A DNA stretch of 32,057 bases from Balneolaceae bacterium (lineage in GTDB: Bacteria > Bacteroidota > Rhodothermia > Balneolales > Natronogracilivirgulaceae): assembly GCA_007693825.1 (NCBI GenBank), contig RECX01000183.1:1-32057 (forward strand). The letters are read 5' to 3'. A model generated the notes under the pieces. It did not search any database. It was not told where the DNA came from and worked only from the letters and a program-made list of their open reading frames with translations. A program made the translations under genes and the position numbers. Shown piece after piece: positions 1 through 8,675 of this stretch (its first letter is position 1; every line of letters begins with the position of its first letter).

Positions 1-2
1 TG

Positions 3-833
3 ATTCCGGACATGGCTGCCGGACAGGTATCCATCAAATACGGTTTCCGCGGTCCCAATTTTTGTGCCGTTTCGGCATGTGCGACAGGTTCGCACAACAT
101 TGGCCTGGCATATGACGCCATCGTCAATGAACATGCAGACTATGCGGTTACCGGTGGGGCGGAGGCTTCCGTTTTCGGAATGGGGCTCGCAGGATTCAAC
201 TCGGTCAGGGCCCTTTCCACCCGAAACGACAGTCCGGAAACGGCATCACGACCCTTCGACAAGACCCGGGACGGTTTCGTCCTCGGTGAAGGAGCGGGGA
301 TGATGTTGCTGGAGTCCTATGAATCGGCAGTGGCTCGCGGGGCACGTGTTTACGGGGAAATTGTTGGATATGGTTTTTCCGCGGATGCTCATCATATAAC
401 AGCACCGGATCCCGAGGGGACCGGGGTAATCCTTGCCATTACCAGTGCCCTTAAAGCTGCCGGAATTACAACCGGGGATGTGGACCATATCAACATGCAT
501 GGTACATCCACTCCACTTGGTGATATTGCGGAAACGCAATCCATCAAAAAGGTCTTCGGAGACCACGCCTACAAGATCAATCTCAATTCCACCAAATCGA
601 TGACAGGACACACTCTTGGTGCCGCCGGCGCTATTGAGTCCATTGCCACCGTTCTGGCGATTTATCACGGTATCATCCCTCCGACGATCAACTATGAACA
701 TCCCGATCCGGACTGTGACCTTGACTACACCACCAATGAGGCGGTAGTCAGGGATATCACCTATGGCATGAACAATGCGTTCGGATTTGGAGGTCACAAT
801 ACAACCGTGGTTTTTAAAAAATTCCTGGAATAG
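3..833 (+). CDS. fabF: 3-oxoacyl-[acyl-carrier-protein] synthase II (KAS II), 5' truncated by the window edge
   Basis: Open frame continues upstream of the listed Met (IPDMAAGQVSIKYGFRGPNFCAVSACATGSHNIG). Catalytic Cys context SACATG, then HGTSTPLGD and KSMTGHTLGAAG with conserved His, and NAFGFGGHN; typical of FabF. Confidence 0.96.
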   Translation: MPDMAAGQVSIKYGFRGPNFCAVSACATGSHNIGLAYDAIVNEHADYAVTGGAEASVFGMGLAGFNSVRALSTRNDSPETASRPFDKTRDGFVLGEGAGMMLLESYESAVARGARVYGEIVGYGFSADAHHITAPDPEGTGVILAITSALKAAGITTGDVDHINMHGTSTPLGDIAETQSIKKVFGDHAYKINLNSTKSMTGHTLGAAGAIESIATVLAIYHGIIPPTINYEHPDPDCDLDYTTNEAVVRDITYGMNNAFGFGGHNTTVVFKKFLE

Positions 834-1579
834 TGATTAAACGAATCCGGGCTTTGCTTGAGCGGAAGCAGCTCGATTCTGTACAAAAAAAGAAAGTCAA
901 AGCCATCAGCGCCATGACCGGTTTGCCTGTTTGCAGACCGGCTCTTTACCTGAAGGCTTTGCGGCACAGGTCGCTTGTTGCGGAACGTAATCTCGCAGCA
1001 ACGGAATCCTATGAACAGCTCGAATTTATGGGGGACGCTGTCCTGGATCTCATTGTCTCTGAAATTATCTACAAAAAATTTCCAGAGGCAGGTGAAGGCC
1101 TGCTCACCCAATTGAGGTCTCGTCTGGTAAAAGGGGAAATGCTTGCCCAGATTGGCCGGAACATCCGCCTTATGGATTATATCGAGTTGGGAGACCGGGT
1201 AAAAAACCAGGGGGTGGAACACTCAGAAAGTGTCCTTGCGGATGCTTTTGAAGCTCTGGTAGGAGCTGTCTATGAAGATCACGGATATGAAAAATGTCGT
1301 GATTTTGTGGCGCGGCTGTATCGTCGGTATGTCGACTTTGACGAGATGATCTCTGCCCGTGACAACTACAAAAGCATGCTTCTGGAAGCGGCCCAGGCAA
1401 AAAAAATGCCGGCTCCGGTCTATCGCATTGTCGGGGAATCGGGTCCGGGACATGAAAAAACGTTTGACGTGGAGGTTCGCGTCAACGACAGAGTACTGGG
1501 AGCGGGCAGTGGAAAAAACAAGAAAAAAGCAGAACAGGCTGCCGCTCAGGAAGCCTTGAATATCCTGAGGAACATGTAG
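833..1579 (+). CDS. rnc: Ribonuclease III
   Basis: RNase III signature YEQLEFMGDAVLDLIVSE, second acidic motif ADAFEALVGAVYED, C-terminal dsRBD (GSGKNKKKAEQAAAQEAL). GTG start overlaps the fabF TAG stop. Confidence 0.95.
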   Translation: MIKRIRALLERKQLDSVQKKKVKAISAMTGLPVCRPALYLKALRHRSLVAERNLAATESYEQLEFMGDAVLDLIVSEIIYKKFPEAGEGLLTQLRSRLVKGEMLAQIGRNIRLMDYIELGDRVKNQGVEHSESVLADAFEALVGAVYEDHGYEKCRDFVARLYRRYVDFDEMISARDNYKSMLLEAAQAKKMPAPVYRIVGESGPGHEKTFDVEVRVNDRVLGAGSGKNKKKAEQAAAQEALNILRNM

Positions 1580-1617
1580 TTATTCTGTTGTATCTTGAAA
1601 TCAACACTATTAGTTTA

Positions 1618-1653
1618 ATCGGTTCGGTATCGTTCATCGGTTCGGCATCGTTC
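1618..1653. repeat. Two-copy 18-bp tandem direct repeat (ATCGGTTCGGTATCGTTC / ATCGGTTCGGCATCGTTC)
   Basis: Read directly; one mismatch between copies; sits in the rnc-ilvE intergenic region. Confidence 0.9.
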
Positions 1654-1673
1654 ACAATAATTCGAAGCGGAGT

Positions 1674-2744
1674 ATGTCAGAATTACCCATAAAAATCAAA
1701 AAGACACCTCATTCACGGTTGTCAGAAATCGATTTTGATCATCTTACTTTTGGCGAGCAGTTCTCGGACCACATGCTGGAGGTCCGTTACAGTGAAGGCA
1801 GCTGGCGCGACCCGCTGATCCTGCCTTACGGACAGATTCCCATGTACCCGGCCGTATCCACTCTGCATTATGGTCAGGCGGTCTTCGAAGGGATGAAAGC
1901 ATACCAGTACAAGGAAGACAAGGTGAGTATTTTCCGGCTCGACAATCATTACGATCGGTTCCGACGTTCCTGTGAGCGTGTTTGCATACCTGAGGTTGCG
2001 GAGGATGTTTTCAAGGAAGGCATGAAGGCGCTCGTTGAAATCGACAGGCAGTGGGTACCGAAAGAAAAATACAAGTCGCTTTATATCAGGCCTATCGTAT
2101 TTGCTTCAGATCAGACACTGGGCCTTCGCGCCTCCAAAAACTACCGTTTCTACATCATTTGCAGTCCGGTCGGAAACTACTACTCGGAGGGCATCAAACC
2201 CATTCGGCTTACCACCATGCCCAAATATGTGCGTGCGGTGCTGGGTGGTGTAGGTGATGTGAAGGTGCCGGGTAATTATGCAGCCAGTCTGCAGCCCACG
2301 ACCAAAGCGCAGCAGCTCGGATATACCCAGGTGCTTTGGCTGGATGCCATAGAGCACAGGTACGTTGAGGAGGTCGGAAGCATGAATATTTTCTTCGTGA
2401 TCGGGGATGTCCTGGTAACGCCACCGCTTAACGGAAGTATTCTGCCGGGCATTACGCGTAAAACGGTCCTTGAACTGGCAGTAAAGAAAGGAATGACCGT
2501 TCAGGAGCGGCCTGTTACCATGCAGGAAGTGGCTGATTTTCACAGGCAGGGCACCTTGAAAGAGGTATTTGGTGCGGGTACGGCCGCGGTGATATCGCCG
2601 GTAGGCGTAATCCACCATGATAACTATCAGATCACCATCGGTTCCGATGAGATGGGGCCGGTTGCCCGATGGTTTTATGACAATATCACCGGTATTCAGC
2701 ACGGAGAAGTCGAAGACCCGGATTCCTGGTGCACCCTGCTTTGA
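1674..2744 (+). CDS. ilvE: Branched-chain amino acid aminotransferase
   Basis: Fold-type IV aminotransferase: LHYGQAVFEGMKAY, RPIVFASD, GGVGDVKVPGNYAASL (PLP Lys region), EVGSMNIFFV, FGAGTAAVISPVG. Confidence 0.93.
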   Translation: MSELPIKIKKTPHSRLSEIDFDHLTFGEQFSDHMLEVRYSEGSWRDPLILPYGQIPMYPAVSTLHYGQAVFEGMKAYQYKEDKVSIFRLDNHYDRFRRSCERVCIPEVAEDVFKEGMKALVEIDRQWVPKEKYKSLYIRPIVFASDQTLGLRASKNYRFYIICSPVGNYYSEGIKPIRLTTMPKYVRAVLGGVGDVKVPGNYAASLQPTTKAQQLGYTQVLWLDAIEHRYVEEVGSMNIFFVIGDVLVTPPLNGSILPGITRKTVLELAVKKGMTVQERPVTMQEVADFHRQGTLKEVFGAGTAAVISPVGVIHHDNYQITIGSDEMGPVARWFYDNITGIQHGEVEDPDSWCTLL

Positions 2745-2772
2745 ACCACCCTTGAACCGAAACGGAGTTTTC

Positions 2773-3621
2773 ATGAAGCAATATCTGGATCTGGTTGACC
2801 GTGTACTGAAAAATGGCGTTCGAAAAGAGAACCGTACCGGTGTTGACACCATATCGTCTTTCGGTGAATTCTATAAAGTTGACCTTGCGGAAGGCTATCC
2901 GTTGCTTACGACCAAAAAGGTGCCGTTTCGCTCGGTTATCCTGGAACTGTTGTGGTACCTGAGAGGCGAAGATCACATCCGCTGGCTGCGTGATGAAAAC
3001 AATTGCCACATTTGGGATGCATGGGCCGGCGAAGACGGACATGTCGGTCCGATATATCCGGTCATGTGGCGTCGTTTCCCGTATTACGAAGAGGAGGAGG
3101 TCGACCTTGAAGGGGATGCCGGTACGCTGAAAATGAAGGTATATGAAAAAAAAGAGTACGACCAGATACGTAACGCGCTCGAGCTGCTGAAAACCGATCC
3201 GCACAGCAGGCGTATTGTTATCAGCGCCTGGCATCCCGGCCTTTTGAGCCAGATGGCCCTGCCGCCATGTCATGTGATGTTCGTATTCAATGTTGCGAAC
3301 GGACGGCTTAACTGTCATCTGACCCAGCGCTCCGGCGATATCGCACTGGGAATACCATTCAACCTGGCCTGTTATTCGGCGCTGACTATTGCAATGGCCA
3401 GGCTTGCGGGGCTGGACCCAGGTTTCTTCGCCCATACCATTGTGGATGCGCACATTTATGTCAATCACGTTGACGGCCTGAAAGAGCAGTTGTCACGGGA
3501 ACCCCGTCCGCTTCCACGTCTTGAGGTCACGGGCAACGATATTGATGAACTGACACTCGATGATTTCAAGCTTGTTGATTACAATCCGCATCCACGGATC
3601 CCTTTCGAGGTAGCCGTCTGA
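2773..3621 (+). CDS. thyA: Thymidylate synthase
   Basis: PLLTTKKVPFRSVILELLWYLRG, SRRIVISAWHPG, catalytic ALPPCHVMF, QRSGDIALGIPFNLACYS, YNPHPRIPFEVAV. The internal ATG at 2773 (MKQYLDLVDRVLKNG) is the likely start; the track ORF start at 2617 lies inside ilvE. Confidence 0.95.
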   Translation: MKQYLDLVDRVLKNGVRKENRTGVDTISSFGEFYKVDLAEGYPLLTTKKVPFRSVILELLWYLRGEDHIRWLRDENNCHIWDAWAGEDGHVGPIYPVMWRRFPYYEEEEVDLEGDAGTLKMKVYEKKEYDQIRNALELLKTDPHSRRIVISAWHPGLLSQMALPPCHVMFVFNVANGRLNCHLTQRSGDIALGIPFNLACYSALTIAMARLAGLDPGFFAHTIVDAHIYVNHVDGLKEQLSREPRPLPRLEVTGNDIDELTLDDFKLVDYNPHPRIPFEVAV

Positions 3622-3624
3622 GTC

Positions 3625-4113
3625 ATGGACAGCAAGATCATCAGCATGATAGTTGCTCACGACCCCAACCTGGTCATTGGCAGGGAAGGGTCATTGCCGT
3701 GGCGCATACCTGAGGATATGGCCCATTTTAAAAAGAGAACTACCGGACATGCCATAGTGATGGGGCGGGGTGTATTTGAAGAACTGGGGGAAAAGCCGCT
3801 GCCGAATCGCCGTAATGTTGTACTGAGCCGTTCCAGATGCTATGAAAATGTGGAAGTTTGCCGTAACCTTGAGGAAGTACTCGAACAGTTGAAAGACCAG
3901 AAGAAGTTTTACATTATCGGCGGAGCAGAGATTTACAGGCTCTTCTATCCGGTCTGCAACCGCATGGAAGTGACTCAGATCCACCAGGAGTACGATGGGG
4001 ATACCTTTTTTCCGGAATACCGGCACGAAATCGGTACTGTCTGGGAAGAGGTCCATCGGGAAGAAAAGCGCGAGTTCACATTTGTTGACTTTGAACGAAT
4101 CCGCAAAGCATGA
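3625..4113 (+). CDS. folA: Dihydrofolate reductase
   Basis: ISMIVAHDPNLVIGREGSLPWRIPEDMAHFKKRT, HAIVMGRGVFEEL, FYIIGGAEIYRLF; canonical DHFR motifs, adjacent to thyA. Confidence 0.95.
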   Translation: MDSKIISMIVAHDPNLVIGREGSLPWRIPEDMAHFKKRTTGHAIVMGRGVFEELGEKPLPNRRNVVLSRSRCYENVEVCRNLEEVLEQLKDQKKFYIIGGAEIYRLFYPVCNRMEVTQIHQEYDGDTFFPEYRHEIGTVWEEVHREEKREFTFVDFERIRKA

Positions 4114-5840
4114 CGAGCCGAACATTTTTCGCACTGATGATTTCTCTGCAGACCTGGCTGCTCGCCTGTTCCAATCCGGCAACAGCTGATATTCCGGTCA
4201 TCGTGCCGCTGCATGAGTATGAAAACAGCATCCTGGATTCAGGAGGGAAATTGCTGGAGGAGCAGGCTGCATTGAACATACATTTTTATGATCTGGATCT
4301 CAACGTGAATCCTGCTGACAGCACCATCAGTGGTGTGGTTAATACGCAGGCCCATGTCACCGGAAAAACCGGGAGATTTGCAGCACACCTGGATACGGTA
4401 TTCACCGTTTCAGAGGTGATCTATCATAAAACGGATGAAGCGGATATCCCGCTCGGGTTCTACCATGAGAACGGTCTGGTTGTGGCAAAGCTTCCCGGCG
4501 TCCTGGATGCGGGCAGCCATCTGAGTCTGAGCATTCATTACTCAGGCAGGCCGCGAAAGGCACCGAATCCACCTTGGGAAGGAGGATTTACCTGGGAGCG
4601 GACCCGTGACGGCAAGCCATGGATAGGCGTATCATGCCAGGTCAATGGCGCCGACATATGGTGGCCGGTAAAAGATCATCCTTCCGACAGGCCCGATTCC
4701 GTTTCCCTGCGCATTACGGTTCCGGAAGAGGTCATGGCGGTCTCCAACGGGGTCCTCCGATCTGCGGTTCAGCATCAGCCGGGTACACGCACGTTTCACT
4801 GGGTAACCAATGCGCCCATCAGCAACTACGCTGTCAGCATGAATATCGGACCTTACGCGGAGATTACCAGGCCATTTCAAAGCGTATCCGGAGAGGTATT
4901 TCCGATTATTTTCTGGGCGCTTCCTGAAAACAGGGAGAGGGCAGAGGAACTGATGGGACAGGTTGTGGACCACATGCGTTTTTTTGAAAACCTCCTGGGC
5001 CCGTATCCTTTCAGGCATGAAAAGTATGGCGTTGCCGAAGCACCTTTTTTCGGGATGGAACACCAGACCATTATTGCTTACGGTGCGGGATACGAAGATG
5101 ATACGGTATTCGACACCGGCTCCGGCTTTGACGACCTTCATCACCATGAATTGTCTCACGAGTGGTGGGGGAATTTTGTAACAGCGTATGACTGGAAGGA
5201 TTTCTGGATTCATGAAGGGTTCGGTACGTACATGCAGCCGCTGTATGCAGAACATCTGCATGGAAAAGAACAGTACCGCTACTTCATGAAACGCATTTAT
5301 GAGCGCATTGAGAACAACATGGCGATAGCACCGGAAGAATCCCGCACCACGAGAGAGATGTTTGAAGGACGGGATATCTACATGAAAGGCGCATGGGTGC
5401 TGCACTCACTCAGAAAACTGATCGGCGATGATGACTTTTTCCGTTCCCTCAGAAAAATGACATATCCGGACGGTCTTCCTGTGGACACCGGCGATCCGGA
5501 AACCGGAAAAAGGCCGTCCGTCCCGTCCCGGTATACCGACACCGATGAATTTATTGCCATTGCACAGGAGATAGCGGGCCGGGATCTTGGATGGTTTTTT
5601 GACGCTTACCTTCGATACAGCACCTTGCCCGAATTACAGGAACAGACACATGAAAACGGCCTGATCCTGACCTGGTCGGTACCATCAGGCCGCGATTTTC
5701 CCATGCCGGTGGAAGTATGGGATGGAGAAGAGCTGCAGATGGTGGTTCCCGACGGTGAATCGGTGATTACAGTATCCCGCCCGGAAGCGCTTCGTGTCGA
5801 TCCCCACAACAAGGTGCTCAGGGCCGGTATGTTTCAGTGA
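4110..5840 (+). CDS. M1-family metallopeptidase (aminopeptidase), predicted lipoprotein
   Basis: Zinc motif HELSHEWWGN with downstream HEGFGTYM; GMEHQT substrate-binding motif; lipobox-like LLAC near the N-terminus; start overlaps the folA stop. Confidence 0.92.
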   Translation: MTSRTFFALMISLQTWLLACSNPATADIPVIVPLHEYENSILDSGGKLLEEQAALNIHFYDLDLNVNPADSTISGVVNTQAHVTGKTGRFAAHLDTVFTVSEVIYHKTDEADIPLGFYHENGLVVAKLPGVLDAGSHLSLSIHYSGRPRKAPNPPWEGGFTWERTRDGKPWIGVSCQVNGADIWWPVKDHPSDRPDSVSLRITVPEEVMAVSNGVLRSAVQHQPGTRTFHWVTNAPISNYAVSMNIGPYAEITRPFQSVSGEVFPIIFWALPENRERAEELMGQVVDHMRFFENLLGPYPFRHEKYGVAEAPFFGMEHQTIIAYGAGYEDDTVFDTGSGFDDLHHHELSHEWWGNFVTAYDWKDFWIHEGFGTYMQPLYAEHLHGKEQYRYFMKRIYERIENNMAIAPEESRTTREMFEGRDIYMKGAWVLHSLRKLIGDDDFFRSLRKMTYPDGLPVDTGDPETGKRPSVPSRYTDTDEFIAIAQEIAGRDLGWFFDAYLRYSTLPELQEQTHENGLILTWSVPSGRDFPMPVEVWDGEELQMVVPDGESVITVSRPEALRVDPHNKVLRAGMFQ

Positions 5841-5867
5841 TGGGTCGGGCCACGCTACCTGGATTGA

Positions 5868-5911
5868 CCGCGCTTGATTCCCGGAAGGGCCGCGCATGAT
5901 TCCCGGAAAGG
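5868..5911. repeat. Two-copy 22-bp tandem direct repeat (CCGCGCTTGATTCCCGGAAGGG / CCGCGCATGATTCCCGGAAAGG)
   Basis: Read directly; two mismatches; between convergent genes. Confidence 0.85.
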
Positions 5912-5915
5912 CCGG

Positions 5916-7226
5916 TTACAGATACCGGTCCCCGTTATCAGGCAGCAGTGAGTCGCTGTTCGGGGTTTGAACCGTGTTTTCGCTTTGAACCGTATTTCCG
6001 GGGGAAAATGCATCCAAACTATCCTCCCCGACAAGCTCATCGTGTTCTGCGGTGAAGGAGAAAGGGGCTGACCATTCACCGGAAACCCCGTAAAAATCTA
6101 CTGCCATTACTCTCACTATATAGATGCCTGCACCGGGCAATTCGGCTGTAAATCGGTTTTTGTGATGAAGCGTCAGCACATGATGGAACCGCTCCTCTGT
6201 ATCCTGATAAATGTGGACCAGATACTGATCCGCCATATCAACCCGATTCCACATGATGGCTGCCGAAAACCCGCTCTTGTCTTCTGAATTTACCTCTGCA
6301 GCTGTTTTCGGATCACTGTCCGGTACCGGATCTTTCGCCTGACGTTGCGGAACGACATAGGCGGTTGTGATAAGTGGCTGTGCCGGAAGCGTGACTCTGG
6401 AATAATTGGCTGTTGTTATGCGTCCCATCAGCCCCTGGCCGGCGGGAACCTCACAAGGTGCATCACGGCAACTCCACCACAAGGTTCCGGTTTTTGATGT
6501 AAGGATCATGCCGGATTCGCCCCGGCAGTGAACTCCAAAAGAGACAGGTGGTGCATCATGATTGTGATACAGCGATTCATCAAAGCAGCGGACAATATCA
6601 GGAAAAGAGGACCCGGACAGATCGTTTTCAAACAGAAATTCGGCACTTTTGAGTATCAATTCAGATCCATCCGATACTATGGTTGCCCTGGAAGCGGGAT
6701 AAAGGATCATGGTGCCAGCCGGGCTGAAGTCAATCAGGGCGAAGTGTCTGGAGCAGGTTTCAACGATATCACCCGGAAGCAGTTCTTTGTTTTCCGGGAG
6801 GGCAAGGGTTTGGCCGTCACGCTCCACTTTCAAACACTGGTGTGAAAAGGCTACCCGTGCAAAGTGTGTGGGGGGTGCCATGATATCAGAGCCCGTCATT
6901 ACATCCATCGGAAAGATGCTGTCCGGGTGGATGCTTTCAGGTTGTGTACTGTCCAAATGGATGCTTTCTAAATGGATGCTTTCCGGCAAGAGGCTGTCCT
7001 TGTGGATGGATTCTGAGTCAGTTGTATCCGGAATGGTATAAGAGTTGCGTTTTCCGATTTCAGGATCTTCCGCGGCATCGTTTTTGCTGAATTCAGAAAG
7101 CTGTTGTGATACCTCCGAACTGGCATAGGCGGATCCGCTTTCCGTCCGGACGCTGTCTGTTCCTGTCGCCAGAAAGACAGCGATGAGCCCGGCTGCAATG
7201 ATAAACGCAATAATTCGGTAACTCAT
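5916..7226 (-). CDS. FecR-like / fibronectin-type-III-like exported or membrane-anchored protein with a low-complexity repeat segment
   Basis: N-terminal hydrophobic segment (IIAFIIAAGLIAVFLA); DSESIHKDSLLPESIHLESIHLDSTQPESIHPDS repeat; FecR-like stretch (LLPGDIVETCSRHFALIDFSPAGTMILYPASRATI); FN3-like stretch (AAIMWNRVDMADQYLVHIYQD...GIYIVRVMAVDFYGVSGEWSAPFSF). Confidence 0.6.
   Translation of the reverse strand: MSYRIIAFIIAAGLIAVFLATGTDSVRTESGSAYASSEVSQQLSEFSKNDAAEDPEIGKRNSYTIPDTTDSESIHKDSLLPESIHLESIHLDSTQPESIHPDSIFPMDVMTGSDIMAPPTHFARVAFSHQCLKVERDGQTLALPENKELLPGDIVETCSRHFALIDFSPAGTMILYPASRATIVSDGSELILKSAEFLFENDLSGSSFPDIVRCFDESLYHNHDAPPVSFGVHCRGESGMILTSKTGTLWWSCRDAPCEVPAGQGLMGRITTANYSRVTLPAQPLITTAYVVPQRQAKDPVPDSDPKTAAEVNSEDKSGFSAAIMWNRVDMADQYLVHIYQDTEERFHHVLTLHHKNRFTAELPGAGIYIVRVMAVDFYGVSGEWSAPFSFTAEHDELVGEDSLDAFSPGNTVQSENTVQTPNSDSLLPDNGDRYL
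5966..6001. repeat. Two-copy 18-bp coding tandem repeat near the 3' end of the FecR/FN3-like gene (encodes NTVQSE / NTVQTP)
   Basis: TTTGAACCGTGTTTTCGC followed by TTTGAACCGTATTTCCGG. Confidence 0.75.
6910..7016. repeat. Imperfect ~15-bp coding tandem repeats (consensus AAATGGATGCTTTCT; ESIHL-type peptide unit)
   Basis: Repeated GGATGCTTTC and CTGTCC units read directly; protein repeat PESIH/LESIH/LDS. Confidence 0.8.
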
Positions 7227-7231
7227 GAGAG

Positions 7232-8491
7232 TCAGATGTCGAGGGATACTTCTTTGAGATGGACTACGTAATGCTTGATAACCGGCTTAGTCAAAGCCAG
7301 GATATGTTGATTATCAGATGCTTTTGAGAACTCTACTGCCACATCGTCATTCTGGAGAATCCAGATGCCGTCGCTGTGGTAGGTATAGGCTTCACTCTGA
7401 CTGAAATCGTGGAACAGGTAACAGTCCATGGTTTCCTTGTCAGTTGGCAACTCCATGCGTCTGAGTGCATCTGCCGTCTGTTCTTTCCAGTATGTCAGCT
7501 GTTTTTCCGTTGGCTTCCTGTCAAGGAAAGTGGTGCGGAAGAAATCGCGATTGAGAAAACGCCGGCATAAATCCCGCAACACGACCTGATCAAAATGTTG
7601 CCAGTACTTCAGATTCATCAAGATATCATTATCGTCGAGATCTGCAAATGAATTGAGTATCTTTCTGTTCACTTTTTTTGAAGCCGCCTTTTTGTCCTTA
7701 AAGAAGAATTCCAGTGCAGGAGAATAAAAGGGCAGATCAATTCCCTGGTCTAACAGTTGCCGTGCCCGTTGAAGTATGGCGAGAAGCAATTTATCACCGC
7801 CAAGCACGGTTTTGTGCAGATAGACCTGCATGTACATCAGGCGGCGTGCAACGATATAATTTTCGATAGCATAGATGCCTTTTTTGTCAATTACGATATT
7901 TCCCTGATGGACCCGCATGGTCCGGATTATCCGGTCAATGCCGATGGCGCCTTCCTGCACGCCGGTAAACATGGCATCACGCCTGATGTAATCCAGGCGA
8001 TCAATATCAAGCTGGGAAGAAATGAGCTGATGCAGGAATTTTTTGGAGTATTTTCCGGTAAAGATGGCAATGGCCATATCCAACTGTCCGTCAAACTGGC
8101 GGTTGAGGTCCTCCATCAGCATCAGGGTGAGTTCCTCGTGATGGGTGTTCCGGATAATTCCTTTTTCCAGGGTATGGGAATAGGGACCGTGGCCGATATC
8201 GTGAAGGAGAATGGCAATCAGCGTGCTTTCGAATTCCTTGTGGGTAATGGTGGTGTCCCGCTCCCTCAGATGGAGGAGCACTCGCTGCATGAGGCCAAGT
8301 GCCCCCAATGCATGTGAAAAACGGGAGTGTTCGGCCCCGGGGAAAACCATATTTGCCAGCCCAAGCTGCCGGATCCTTCGAAGTCGCTGGACATAAGGAT
8401 GGTCAAGCAGTTTCAAAACCAGTCCTTTCGGCACATGGATGAAACCGTGGACCGGGTCCGTGAATATTTTGTATTGGGTGGATTTGTCCAT
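7232..8491 (-). CDS. HD-domain phosphohydrolase (dGTPase/SAMHD1-like)
   Basis: FTDPVHGFIHVPKGL, QRLRRIRQLGLANMVFPGAEHSRFSHALG, LLHDIGHGPYSHTLE (HD motif), LDIDRLDYIRRDA. Start chosen at the internal Met (MDKSTQYKIFTDPVHGF); the track ORF extends to 8515. Confidence 0.92.
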   Translation of the reverse strand: MDKSTQYKIFTDPVHGFIHVPKGLVLKLLDHPYVQRLRRIRQLGLANMVFPGAEHSRFSHALGALGLMQRVLLHLRERDTTITHKEFESTLIAILLHDIGHGPYSHTLEKGIIRNTHHEELTLMLMEDLNRQFDGQLDMAIAIFTGKYSKKFLHQLISSQLDIDRLDYIRRDAMFTGVQEGAIGIDRIIRTMRVHQGNIVIDKKGIYAIENYIVARRLMYMQVYLHKTVLGGDKLLLAILQRARQLLDQGIDLPFYSPALEFFFKDKKAASKKVNRKILNSFADLDDNDILMNLKYWQHFDQVVLRDLCRRFLNRDFFRTTFLDRKPTEKQLTYWKEQTADALRRMELPTDKETMDCYLFHDFSQSEAYTYHSDGIWILQNDDVAVEFSKASDNQHILALTKPVIKHYVVHLKEVSLDI

Positions 8492-8675
8492 CACTGGTAC
8501 CAGGAATCTGCACAAGGAAACGATGCCGCCGATGCCGGACGCCCGAAACCACGTTGTCTGTGAATGAAATTTTTACAGAAACTTGTTGCCATTGAAATTA
8601 CTATCATAAGGTACTGAAATGGTCTGTGAAAATAAGTATTATTTGACCTTTGGAACATCTTAACTCTGGAGGAAT

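Noticed and set aside
246-797. Long antisense ORFs inside core genes (e.g. 246-797 -, 2106-2852 -, 2686-3468 -, 4632-5405 -, 17479-18261 -)
   Set aside because: They lie wholly opposite well-supported conserved genes and have no recognisable domains; typical of shadow ORFs in GC-rich coding DNA.
2773-4113. thyA-folA adjacency as a possible special module
   Set aside because: thyA next to folA is a common, well-known arrangement for dTMP synthesis.
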